A DNA stretch of 64,000 nucleotides from Costus lasius (Eukaryota; Streptophyta; Magnoliopsida; Zingiberales; Costaceae): contig JANVAS020000231.1 of NCBI GenBank assembly GCA_027563935.2, forward strand, positions 17,564,001 to 17,628,000. The letters are read 5' to 3'. Position 1 is the first letter of the stretch; each line of letters opens with the position of its first letter. A program made the position numbers and the translations under genes. Under the pieces are notes generated by a model, which did not search any database, was not told where the DNA came from, and was given only the letters and a program-made list of their open reading frames with translations. Of the stretch, positions 1 through 9,775 are shown one piece after another.

Positions 1-1760
1 AACGTTCTATTTCTCCTCTCGGACACACCATTCCATTGCGGTGTCCCTGGCGGAGTGAGCTGTGAGATAATCCCACACTCTTTTAGATAGTCAGTAAACG
101 CATGACTCAAGTATTCTCCACCTCGATCAGAACGAAGTGCCTTGATATTTCGGCCTAGCTGATTCTGTACTTCATTTTTGAACTCTTTGAACTTGTCAAA
201 AGATTCACTCTTATGTCTCATTAGATAGACATAACCATATCTACTGAAATCATCAGTAAAGGTAATGAAGTACTGATAGCCACCTCTGGCATGTTTACTA
301 AATGGCCCACACACATCACTGTGTATAAGGTCAAGTAAACCTGAAGCCCTTTGACCTTTGTTAGGAAAAGGAGCCTTCGTCATTTTACCCATTAAACAAG
401 CTTTGCATGTATCAATCTCCTCATAGGAGAATGATCCCAGCAGTCCATGATCATGCAACCGCTTAATGCGCTTCTTGTTAATATGGCCTAAACGACTATG
501 CCATAACAAGGTGCTGTCATCAGCATACTTGGCTTTCTTATTATCAATATTTTGTATAGAATATTCCATGTCCAACATGAATAACCCATTGTTAATTGAA
601 CCAGTATCATAAACAATATTATCAAGAGTAAGATAACACTTTGAAATCTTGCATTCAAAGGAAAACCCTTTCCTGACAAGAGCAGGAATAGAGATAATAT
701 TTTTGGTAATACTGGGTACAAAATAACAATTGTTTAATTCTAATACAATGCCAGATGGTAATGAGATGTAATAATCCCCTACAGCAACAGCAGCAACCCG
801 TGCCCCGTTTCCAACGCGTAGGTCCACCTCATGCTGTCCCACCTGTCTTCTTCTCTTGAGTTCCTGTACATTTGAACAAATGTGAACTCCACATGCAGTG
901 TCCAACACCCATGAAATAGAAGAAGAGGATATCATGACCTCAGTCACAAATATACCTGAGCCAGAAGCGATGCTTCCCCTCTTGTCTCCTTGGAGCGCTT
1001 TACAGTCCTTTTTCCAGTGACCCAGCTGGCCACAGTGGAAACACCTGTTGTCCTTTGACCGCTTAACCTTCTGTTTCAGAGCCTTGCTGTAACTCTTGAC
1101 AGGGGCTTTGCCCTTCTTCCCCTTCTTCTTGTTCCTGGAAGGAACCATTAAGACAGAGGTTGAAGGCTTTCCCTTCAGAGTTTCCTCAGTAGTCAAGAGC
1201 ATATTGAGCAGCTCTGCCGGAGTACAATCGATTTTGTTCATATTAAAGTTAATAATGAACGCATCGAAAGAAGGCGGAAGAGACTGCAGAATAATGTCTA
1301 CAGCAAGCTCCTGGTTGATGGTATGCCCCAGTTTCTCCAGAGCCTCCTTGTGCCCAATCATCTTGAGCACGTGAGCTCCCACTGGGCTCCTGTCAGCCAG
1401 TTTGCTCTGAAAGAAAAGCTTTGTCAGATTATAGCGTTCTGTCCTCGCCTGTGCAGCATACAGCATCTTGAGGTTCGCTATAATCTCTATAGCCGACATA
1501 TCCTCATGCTGACGCTGCAGCGGTGGCGTCATAGACGCTAGCATCAGGCAAGCGACATCAATGCTATCATTGACGTGCTTTTCATAGGCATCGCAAACCG
1601 CCCTTGCGGCGTTCGCAGCGGGTTGAGGCGGTATAGCCGTCTCGAGGACATACAGTTTCCTCTCTGCCTTAAGAACGATCTTAAGGTGTCCATACCAGTC
1701 TGAGAAGTTTGGCCCAGCAAACTTCTCCCTTTCCAGTAGGGATCGCACATTGAAGCTCAT
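1..1760 (-). CDS. B gag-protease-integrase, 5' part of copia gag-pol (partial at window edge)
   Basis: The frame starts at the ATG complementary to 1758-1760 and I find no stop down to position 1 (about 586 codons). It aligns throughout with the start of A's gag-pol. Visible parts are the Gag N-terminus (MSFNVRSLLEREKF), a CCHC zinc knuckle (CFHCGQLGHWKKDC; complement near 1010-1055), the retropepsin site LDTACGVHIC (near 880-905), the integrase HHCC region (near 390-520) and the D-D-E core up to the glutamate before the left edge. Relative to A it has only substitutions and small differences. Function: capsid, polyprotein processing and integration of the copia particle. A spliced upstream start in the LTR is possible (see the intron entry). 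Confidence 0.88.
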   Translation of the reverse strand, partial: MSFNVRSLLEREKFAGPNFSDWYGHLKIVLKAERKLYVLETAIPPQPAANAARAVCDAYEKHVNDSIDVACLMLASMTPPLQRQHEDMSAIEIIANLKMLYAAQARTERYNLTKLFFQSKLADRSPVGAHVLKMIGHKEALEKLGHTINQELAVDIILQSLPPSFDAFIINFNMNKIDCTPAELLNMLLTTEETLKGKPSTSVLMVPSRNKKKGKKGKAPVKSYSKALKQKVKRSKDNRCFHCGQLGHWKKDCKALQGDKRGSIASGSGIFVTEVMISSSSISWVLDTACGVHICSNVQELKRRRQVGQHEVDLRVGNGARVAAVAVGDYYISLPSGIVLELNNCYFVPSITKNIISIPALVRKGFSFECKISKCYLTLDNIVYDTGSINNGLFMLDMEYSIQNIDNKKAKYADDSTLLWHSRLGHINKKRIKRLHDHGLLGSFSYEEIDTCKACLMGKMTKAPFPNKGQRASGLLDLIHSDVCGPFSKHARGGYQYFITFTDDFSRYGYVYLMRHKSESFDKFKEFKNEVQNQLGRNIKALRSDRGGEYLSHAFTDYLKECGIISQLTPPGTPQWNGVSERRNRT

Positions 1761-2479
1761 GGTGTTCGTTGCTGCAGGAATCTACAACAATGCAAGAACA
1801 GCAAGGTCAGTATCAATGTTTAGAATCAATCCAGGACTTAAGAAAGATTCTTTTTCTCACTATTTTATCTGACTGAAAAATCCAGTAAAACAGTCCGAAA
1901 GAGTAAGACTCTTTTAGTGAGATGGGATCCAGATTTCATACTTGGTCTCCGCGTCCCGCTCAGGCGAGATAAGATGCACAGAGAGTACAAGCACTAATCT
2001 CTGGTAGGCAGTCCCTGCCAATCGCCAACCCGTGCGATTCCCCTTCATCTGGGCAATCCAGCCGACTGTGCCAACTGAGTTGGTACAACACAGTCTCTGA
2101 CCCCGCAGATGGCTGCCTCCATGTGCTACCATATGCCCCATATGTAGCGTACATGGTCAAGCTGACCTGACCTACTCCCTGGACCACCACGTGCTATGCT
2201 GAGCAACGAGAAGCGATAAATCCCTTCTCTGTAACACGCAGGTGAAATCCCGCACCGTCTGAAGATAGATGGACGTGCCCACTGAGTGGGTACAACACGG
2301 CTCCAACGATAGTCAGAACAGTGAGGTTTCGCGTCAGAAGGCTAACGAGCTTGATATTTTAGCGTTGGATTTTAACGGTCTTTTATCTTCTTACTATCAG
2401 GCAAATCCTATGGCTATAGCAGAAGATAAACTCATGCAATTCCAATTATAAAAGCAATAAATAGAAAGCATGCTGATCT
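1761..2479 (-). other. B leader, gag-proximal half
   Basis: Non-coding leader of B, homologous to the last 700 bp of the A, C, F and J leaders. It contains the acceptor-like TTGTAG complementary to 1782-1787, a TACTGAC branch-point-like motif upstream of it, and both conserved palindromes (complement at 2071-2083 and 2278-2290). Short open frames here are not conserved in a way that suggests protein. It ends at A's insertion site. Confidence 0.8.
2475..2479. repeat. Target-site duplication GATCT, left copy (element A)
   Basis: The five bases directly before A's TGTTGG terminus. The same five bases follow A's TTCA terminus at 11449-11453, which fixes the exact ends of A and its insertion into B's leader. 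Confidence 0.95.
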
Positions 2480-4104
2480 TGTTGGGGTATGCCCTTAAGC
2501 CTAATGTTTGAGGCCTTGGGAATGTATCAGTATCATGTAATAAACTGTTATGTTTATAAAGGCATGGTTATTATTCAGTTAGCTACATTGTCTGCTGCAA
2601 TATATGTTCTTCTGAATAATGTCTCAAAGCTGTTCAGCTAGGCTGACAGGCTATAATGTCCTTAGTCGATGTATCTTGGTGAACATGAGACAGCCTTGAT
2701 ATGGTTAAGACTAATATGTGTTCTAGTCTTATAGGATGCTTCGAGCATGGAATAAGATGTAGACTCATGGGTACATTGGATGTACTGGACAGACCCTACT
2801 AGGATGTTCAATTGTTTGTCGCAATGTGAATAATCTTTGAATATGACAAGTGGCACATTTCCTCTGACTTGAGATCACTTGTGTTTTCTAAATGATGATT
2901 GTCATTGTTTTGAGGTAGTTCAATATCATTTGAAACATAATGGTTATAGACTATCTTGGATAATGAACTTGAGTCATGTTAGGGCACTAGTGATAGACAT
3001 AGGATTGCCGTCTCCTTGTTTAAGGAGTGTGATGTTCTAAAGGGGCCCCCTGGATGAGATGATTGAGAAAGTGTATGGCCATACCCAGGTGACTGTGTTC
3101 ATCTGATCTAATCATGCTCATCATATTGGAGCTACAAGCTTGACACGCTTGTCCAATAAGAACATCCAGTGGCAAAGGAAACATGTATGCCTAGTGATGT
3201 GGATTCACACTTGTGCTGTGTTTTGGGTGTAGTCTTGGAAGACTCTTTCCTTTATATCGGGAGACAGTGATGTGTTGCTAGATACCCCTCACTGATCGTG
3301 ATAACGTGAGTTATCATTACCGACATTTAAAGGAAACCCTCAGGGTCGCACAATTTGATGATATGGCTTACTTAAGTCAGATCGAGTGGACTGAATTGTT
3401 CGGGTTCAGTTTAAAGGGATTTAATCTCTGATTGTGAGTGAGATCTGGTCTGATCATGTTTGATTGATTAGGGCTTGAGATCGGTAAGCTTCGATTGAGA
3501 GATTGGATGCTAGATCGATGAGATCAGGAGCATCAAGAGATGAACGGTCAGATCTGGAGCCTTAGGGTTTATTTGAGATCTGGACTTGATTGCTTGGCTT
3601 AATTGGTCTCTGGACCAAACCAATTTGAACCGGCTCGTTTAATGAGCGCATGGTTCAAGGGGAGAGGAGTTGGCGACATGTTCACTTGGCGTGAACGTTG
3701 GAGCGAAGTGTGGTGGCTATTTTTAGTAACCACGATCTCCACTTGGAGATGTTGTTCACGACCGAATAGAGTGCTCTCTATTCTCGCCTCTCGCCCATAT
3801 TCCTCTCGACGCTTTCGTGTGTGGCGACGCCTTGAAGGTAGAGGAGGATTCGGCCAAGAGAAGGACATCTCATCTTTCCCTTTCACTCGACAAGGACCTC
3901 ATGGAACCTTGCTAGCACAAGGAGCACCAAGGGAGGAAGCAACATCATCTTGTGTGTGACGATTTGGAGGAGAGCTCTCTTGTTCTCTTGCTTCCAAGGC
4001 GCCTTCCATTATATGGCTTCGGTATGAGTTCATTTCATGTTTTAAAGTTGATTATAATCCATGCTATGCGATTTTGAAAGCCCTTGATTCCGCTAGAATG
4101 TTTT
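2480..4104 (+). repeat. 5' LTR of A, lacking its last ~50 bp
   Basis: Aligned with the 3' LTR (9776-11448) it runs colinearly to the AGAATGTT near 4100. It then jumps into leader sequence (GCGCAAATTCATAGATC), which in J lies about 60 bp downstream of the PBS. The junction falls in shared ATGTT/TGCGC words, which suggests a microhomology deletion. The LTR still holds the upstream region and the mini-exon ATGGCTTCG at 4013-4021. Confidence 0.9.
4013..4021 (+). promoter_or_regulatory. Candidate LTR mini-exon start (ATG GCT TCG) of A
   Basis: ATGGCT has the plant-favoured GC after the ATG and is followed directly by a GTATGA donor at 4022. The same ATG-GC(T/A)-NNG-GT layout occurs in the LTRs of B, C, F, G and J. 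If joined to the acceptor at 5852 it adds ten residues in frame with the gag ATG. Confidence 0.5.
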
Positions 4105-5852
4105 GCGCAAATTCATAGATCTATAGTTACATGCTTTATGTTGGCGAAAATGCATGCTAGTAATAGATATGATTTTCTCCTTGGCGCATGTTAAGTTGGC
4201 GCATATATTATGTTGTAGTTTTTCTTAAAACTTAAACACTTGCGCGTATACCACTAGATCTAAGGCCTTGCATTAAACCCTTAGACGGGTTATTAGGGTT
4301 GAAGTCACCCCCTAGGTTAGATCCAAAAGTCTGATCAGACCATCTGACAGCCTTGACGGGTTGACCAGGTAGCACCTGTGCGCAAGCACGTGGTGGCTAC
4401 AGGTCGACTGCAGACAGGCGTGTAGCGATGTCTGATTGAGACAACTAGTGAACACACATGAGTTAGGCCCGGGGTCACACCCGCTTGCCAGACCTCATTG
4501 TGGTTGTTCAGCCCTGGCGCATGCATTGTTGACCTTATGGTCGACTCAAGTCAGTTAGGACTTGGTGCATGCAAGGGCAGTGGATCTGACTAGGATGGAT
4601 GAGTGGATTCCTAGTAATGGACCGTTGTAAGGTTGTAGGGCAAATAAGGAAATTAAAATTGATGCCTATGGGTTTTCGAAATTTAAATTTTCTTGAGTGG
4701 ATCACATGTTGATTGATGCCATATGTTTGTCTATTTACTCTTATGTGGGCTGCCCGTTTTTAATGTGTGCTGTGCTGGGGCCTGCGTGCCTGGGAATTAA
4801 TTGTAAATTAATTTTTATTTTTGTGATCTGCGAATCACAGTTTAATTAATTTATAATGTGTAATTGACCTGCATGTCAATCTTGTCTAGATAGTTAAATT
4901 TGTAATTTAATTAGACAAGAGCACAGAGCACACTTGGCAGAGGCGCTTGCAGCAGTGGCTGGACCTGGTGGGAGGTCTAGGGTTCGACCCTAGGACCTGG
5001 CGCAAATTCCTGGTGGGCGCACCAGAGCTGCAGATGGCGCTTGGGCCCAGGTTTGGGCCAGATGAGCAGCAAAAGCCCTATGAAGAAAAGCAAGTCAAGA
5101 CTTAAGTTAAATTAAGGTCTTACTAGGGCTATGGGCTTTTACCACATAAGATTCATGCTTTCTTTTATTATTGTTTAAAATATTATAATTGCATGATTAG
5201 TTTATCTTCTGCTATCACCATAGGAATTGTATGATAGTGAAGAAGATAAAAAGACCGTTAAAATCCAACGCTAAAATATCAAGCTCGTAAGCCTTCTGAC
5301 GCGAAACCTCACTGTTCTGATTATCGTTGGAGCCGTGTTGTACCCACTCAGTGGGCACGTCCATCTATCTTCAGACGGTGTGGGATTACACCTGTGTGTT
5401 ACAGAGTAGGGATTTATCCCTTCTCGCTGCTCAGCATAGCACATGGTGGTCCAGGGAGTAGGTCGGGTCAGCTTGACCATGTAGGCTACATATGTGGCGC
5501 ATATGGTAGCACATGGAGGCAGCCATCTGTGGGATCAGAGACTGTGTTGTACCAACTCAGTTGGCACAGTCTGCTGGATTGCCCAGATGAAGGGGAATCG
5601 CACGGGTTGGCGATCGGCAGGGACTGCCTACCGGAGATTAGTGCTTGTACTCTCTGTGCATCTTATCTCGCCTGAGCGGGACGCGGAGACCAAGTATGAA
5701 ATCCGGATCCCATCTCACTAAAAGAGTGTCTACTCTTTCGGACTGTTTAATGGATTTTTCAGTCAGATAAAATAGTGAGAAAAAGAATCTTTCTTAAGTC
5801 CTGATTGATTCTTAACATTGATACTGACCTTGCTGTTCTTGCATTGTTGTAG
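4022..5852 (+). promoter_or_regulatory. Putative leader intron of A (1831 nt)
   Basis: Donor GTATGA at 4022. The branch-point-like TACTGAC is at about 5822-5828, followed by a T-rich stretch and TTGTAG ending at 5852. Exon 2 begins ATACCTGCAGC and reaches the gag ATG at 5874 in frame. The PBS deletion lies inside this interval, so splicing and protein production would be unaffected by it. Confidence 0.45.
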
Positions 5853-5873
5853 ATACCTGCAGCAACGAACACC
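4105..5873 (+). other. Leader (5' UTR) of A
   Basis: About 1.77 kb between LTR remnant and gag. It contains a T-arm-like hairpin around 4975-5001 (TCTAGGGTTCGACCCTAGGA) and the palindromes CCCACTCAGTGGG at 5343-5355 and CCAACTCAGTTGG at 5552-5564. Open frames such as 5394-5675 exist but their differences between copies look unconstrained. The PBS present in F and J is missing. Confidence 0.85.
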
Positions 5874-8800
5874 ATGAACTTCAATGTGCGATCCCTACTG
5901 GAAAGGGAGAAGTTTGCTGGGCCGAACTTCTCTGACTGGTTCGGACACCTTAAGATCGTTCTTAAGGCAGAGAGGAAACTGTATGTCCTCGAGACGGCAA
6001 TACCGCCTCAGCCCGCTCCGAACGCCGCAAGGGCGGTTCGGGAAGCCTATGAAAAGCACGTCAATGATAGCATTGATGTCGCTTGCCTGATGCTAGCGTC
6101 TATGACGCCACCGCTGCAGCGTCAGCATGAGGATATGTCTGCTATAGACATGATAGCGAACCTCAAGATGCTGTATGCTGCACAGGCGAGGACAGAGCGC
6201 TATAATCTGACAAAGCTTTTCTTTCAGAGCAAACTGGCTGAAGGGAGCCCAGTGGGAGCTCACGTGCTCAAGATGATTGGGCACAAGGAGGCTCTAGAGA
6301 AACTGGGGCATACCATCAACCAGGAGCTTGCTGTGGATATTATTCTGCAGTCTCTCCCGCCTTCATTCGACGCGTTCATTATTAACTTTAATATGAACAA
6401 AATCGATTGTACTCCGGCAGAGCTGCTGAATATGCTCCTCACTACTGAGGAGACTCTGAAGGGAAAGCCTTCGACCTCTGTCTTAATGGTTCCTTCCAGG
6501 AACAAGAAGAAGGGGAAGAAGGGCAAGACCCCTGTCAAGAGCTACAGCAAGGCTCTGAAGCAGAAGGTGAAGCAGTCCAAGGAATACAGGTGTTTCCACT
6601 GTGGCCAGCTGGGTCACTGGAAAAAGGACTGTAAAGCGCTCCAAGGAGATAAGAAGGGAAGCATCGCTTCTGGCTCAGGTATATTCGTGACTGAGGTCAT
6701 GTTTTCTTCTTCTATATCATGGGTGTTGGACACTGCATGTGGAGTTCACATTTGTTCAAATGTGCAGGAACTCAAGAGAAGAAGGCAGGTGGGACAGCAT
6801 GAAGTGGACCTACGAGTTGGAAACGGGGCACGGGTTGCTGCTGTTGCTGTAGGAGACTATTTCATTTCTTTACCATCTGGACTTGTATTGGAACTAAACA
6901 GTTGTTATTTTGTTCCCAGTATTACTAAAAATATTATCTCCATTCCTGCTCTTGTCAGGAAGGGTTTTTCCTTTGAATGCAATATTTCAAAGTGTGTTTT
7001 ATCTTATGATAATATTGTTTATTCAACTGGTTCAATTAGCAATGGGTTATACATGTTGGACATGGAATGTTCTATACAGAAAATTGATATTAAGAAAGCC
7101 AAGAATGCTGATGACAGCACCTTGCTATGGCATAGTCGTTTAGGCCATATTAACGAGAAACGCATTAAGCGGTTGCATGATCATGGACTGCTAGGATCAT
7201 TCTCCTACAAGGAGATTGATACATGCAAAGCTTGTTTAATGGGCAAAATGACGAAGTCACCTTTTCTTAACAAAGGACAAAGGGCTTCAGGTTTACTTGA
7301 CCTTATACACACTGATGTGTGTGGGCCATTTAGTAAACATGCCAGAGGTGGCTATCAGTACTTCATTACCTTTACTGATGATTTCAGTAGATATGGGTAT
7401 GTCTTTTTAATGAGACATAAAAGTGAATCTTTTGACAAGTTCAAAGAGTTCAAGAATGAAGTACAAAATCAGCTAGGCCGAAATATCAAGGCACTTCGCT
7501 CAGATCGAGGTGGAGAATACCTAAGTCATGCGTTTACTGACTATCTGAAGGAGTGTGGGATAATCTCACAGCTCACTCCGCCAGGAACACCGCAATGGAA
7601 TGGTGTGTCCGAGAGGAGAAATAGAACGTTACTTGATATGGTTCGTTCTATGATGAGTCAGGCTACTCTTCCATACTCCTTTTGGGGTTTTGCACTGGAA
7701 ACAGCTGCAAAGGTACTAAACCGAGTGCCATCCAAGGCCGTTTCAAAAACTCCATATGAGTTATGGTATGGGAAACAGCCAAGCTTGACATTTATCAGGA
7801 TCTGGGGCTGCGAGGCTTATGTCAAAAAGCTCGCCTCTGGGAAACTAGAGAGCAGATCTGACAAATGCATCTTTGTCGGTTACCCTAAGGAAACTAAGGG
7901 TTATTATTTCTACGATCCCAAAGAGAACAAGGTTTTTGTTGCTCGGACGGCCATATTTCTTGAGAAGGAGTTTCTTCTGCAAGAGGCCAGTGGGAGAGAA
8001 ATAAAGCTGGATGAGAATCCAGAGGAAGGAAAAAGTGCTCAAGCAGAATTGGATGAGCCTGAGCCAGTAGATCAGGTTATTGAACAACCTGAGGCTCAGA
8101 TATCACGGGAACCGCGAAGATCGGGAAGGATTCGTCGACAGCCTGAGCGCTATGACGGAGTCTACATCATTGATCATGATGAACCCCTCACTTATGCGGA
8201 TGCGGTCAGTGGACCGGAGTCAGCTAGATGGCTTGAAGCTATGCGAGCCGAGATGGACTCCATGTCAGATAACCAAGTTTGGGATTTGGTTGATCCGCCT
8301 CCGGGAGTAATCCCTATAGGCTGTAAATGGATCTTCAAGAAGAAGATTGACATGGATGGTAACGTGGTTACCTATAAAGGCAGGCTAGTTGCGAAAGGTT
8401 TCAAACAAATCTACGGGATAGATTATGATGAAACTTTCTCACCTGTAGCTATGTTTAAGTCTATTCGGATTCTTTTCGCGATAGCTGCATATTATGATTA
8501 TGAGATCTGGCAGATGGATGTGAAAACAGCTTTCCTTAATGGAAATCTGGATCAGGATGTGTATATGACACAACCTGAGGGTTTCACTAATCCATCAGAT
8601 CGTCATAAGATATGCAAGTTAAAGAAGTCCATTTATGGACTTAAGCAAGCATCAAGAAGCTGGAATATTCGTTTTGATGAATCAGTCACTGAATTTGGTT
8701 TCATCAAGAACGAGGATGACCCGTGTGTATATAAGAGGTTTAGTGGGAGCGTAATTACTTTCCTAGTCCTCTACGTCGATGATATCTTGATCATTGGAAA

Positions 8801-9755
8801 TGACATTCCTGAAATGCATGCTGTGAAGGCATGGTTAAGGAAATGTTTCCAGATGAAAGATTTAGGAGAAGCAGCCTATGTATTAGGTGTGAAGATCTAC
8901 AGGGATAGATCTAAGAGGCTTCTCGGGCTGTGCCAGAGTACTTACATCGATAAAGTCCTGGAAAGATTTCATTTAGAGAATTCTAAACGAGGATATCTTC
9001 CAGTCAGACATGGTCTGAGTCTTTCGAAGAGTCAGTGTCCACAAACACAGACTGAGAAAGATGAAATGGACAATACGCCTTATGCTTCGGCTATTGGATC
9101 CATTATGTATGCGATGTTGTGTACTCGCCCAGACGTTGCTTACGGGTTAAGCGTGACCAGTCGTTTCCAAAGTAATCCAGGTCAGGCACACTGGATTGCA
9201 GTCAAGAACATTTTAAAATATCTGCGGAGGACCAAAGATATGTTCTTGATATATGGTGGTCAGGAAGAACTCAGTATTGAAGGATATACTGACGCTTCGT
9301 TCCTATCTGACCAGGATGATTTCCGATCGCAATCAGGCTATGTTTTTAGCTTGAATGGAGGAGCAGTGGTGTGGAAGAGTTTCAAACAGTCAACTGTTGC
9401 TGATTCCACAACAGAAGCCGAGTATGTTGCAGCCTCGGAAGCATCCAAGGAGGCAGTGTGGATTCGTATGTTCGTGAGAGAACTTGGTGTTGTTCCTTCG
9501 TGTGCAGATCCTTTGGTTATCTTCTGTGATAACACTGGAGCAATTGCACAAGCAATGGAACCACGGTCGCACCAGAAGTCCAAGCACATACAGAGACGGT
9601 TTCATTTGATCAGGGAGATCATAGATCGTGGCGAGATCAAAATCTGCAAGGTTCAAACAGATGACAATCTGGCAGACCCGCTTACCAAGCCTCTGGCGCA
9701 GCAGAAGCATGAGAAGCACTATAATAATATGGGTTTGAGATTTCTCAACCATTAG
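5874..9755 (+). CDS. Copia gag-pol polyprotein of A, 1293 aa, uninterrupted
   Basis: Domains in order: Gag (1-~235), CCHC knuckle CFHCGQLGHWKKDC (~240-253), retropepsin LDTACGVHIC (~283-292), integrase zinc-binding HHCC (~418-460), D-D-E core (first Asp ~480, EYLSH near 547), then RT with YVDDI (~967-971) and RNase H with YTDASF (~1138), STTEAEY (~1179) and a late CDN motif. Integrase before RT places it in Ty1/copia. The active-site Gly of the protease is Ala (DTA), a variant also known from functional copia elements such as Tnt1. I see no stop or frameshift, unlike C, F and J. The ATG at 5874 is the first Met of the frame; a spliced upstream start at 4013 is possible. It could supply proteins in trans. 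Confidence 0.96.
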   Translation: MNFNVRSLLEREKFAGPNFSDWFGHLKIVLKAERKLYVLETAIPPQPAPNAARAVREAYEKHVNDSIDVACLMLASMTPPLQRQHEDMSAIDMIANLKMLYAAQARTERYNLTKLFFQSKLAEGSPVGAHVLKMIGHKEALEKLGHTINQELAVDIILQSLPPSFDAFIINFNMNKIDCTPAELLNMLLTTEETLKGKPSTSVLMVPSRNKKKGKKGKTPVKSYSKALKQKVKQSKEYRCFHCGQLGHWKKDCKALQGDKKGSIASGSGIFVTEVMFSSSISWVLDTACGVHICSNVQELKRRRQVGQHEVDLRVGNGARVAAVAVGDYFISLPSGLVLELNSCYFVPSITKNIISIPALVRKGFSFECNISKCVLSYDNIVYSTGSISNGLYMLDMECSIQKIDIKKAKNADDSTLLWHSRLGHINEKRIKRLHDHGLLGSFSYKEIDTCKACLMGKMTKSPFLNKGQRASGLLDLIHTDVCGPFSKHARGGYQYFITFTDDFSRYGYVFLMRHKSESFDKFKEFKNEVQNQLGRNIKALRSDRGGEYLSHAFTDYLKECGIISQLTPPGTPQWNGVSERRNRTLLDMVRSMMSQATLPYSFWGFALETAAKVLNRVPSKAVSKTPYELWYGKQPSLTFIRIWGCEAYVKKLASGKLESRSDKCIFVGYPKETKGYYFYDPKENKVFVARTAIFLEKEFLLQEASGREIKLDENPEEGKSAQAELDEPEPVDQVIEQPEAQISREPRRSGRIRRQPERYDGVYIIDHDEPLTYADAVSGPESARWLEAMRAEMDSMSDNQVWDLVDPPPGVIPIGCKWIFKKKIDMDGNVVTYKGRLVAKGFKQIYGIDYDETFSPVAMFKSIRILFAIAAYYDYEIWQMDVKTAFLNGNLDQDVYMTQPEGFTNPSDRHKICKLKKSIYGLKQASRSWNIRFDESVTEFGFIKNEDDPCVYKRFSGSVITFLVLYVDDILIIGNDIPEMHAVKAWLRKCFQMKDLGEAAYVLGVKIYRDRSKRLLGLCQSTYIDKVLERFHLENSKRGYLPVRHGLSLSKSQCPQTQTEKDEMDNTPYASAIGSIMYAMLCTRPDVAYGLSVTSRFQSNPGQAHWIAVKNILKYLRRTKDMFLIYGGQEELSIEGYTDASFLSDQDDFRSQSGYVFSLNGGAVVWKSFKQSTVADSTTEAEYVAASEASKEAVWIRMFVRELGVVPSCADPLVIFCDNTGAIAQAMEPRSHQKSKHIQRRFHLIREIIDRGEIKICKVQTDDNLADPLTKPLAQQKHEKHYNNMGLRFLNH

Positions 9756-9760
9756 ATTAA

Positions 9761-9775
9761 GTGCAAGTGGGAGAT
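9761..9775 (+). promoter_or_regulatory. Polypurine tract of A
   Basis: GTGCAAGTGGGAGAT lies directly before the TGTTGG start of the 3' LTR. The same sequence precedes the 3' LTRs of C, F and J, and near-identical forms precede D and E. It is the expected plus-strand primer. Confidence 0.85.

Noticed and set aside
5394..5675. 93-codon leader ORF present at the same place in A, F (37795-38076) and J (52214-52495)
   Set aside because: The codon differences I see between copies all change the amino acid, B's version is shorter and C's is broken. Conservation is explained by recent common ancestry and by the palindromes underneath.
6721..6756. Protease site DTA instead of DTG as an inactivating mutation
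   Set aside because: All relatives in the window except C share DTA, and copia elements known to be active carry the same variant, so it is a family trait.
9390..9752. Antisense ORFs over RNase H (also 41792-42229 and 56211-56573)
   Set aside because: Shadows of the strongly conserved sense frame; present only because the sense codon pattern leaves the complement open.
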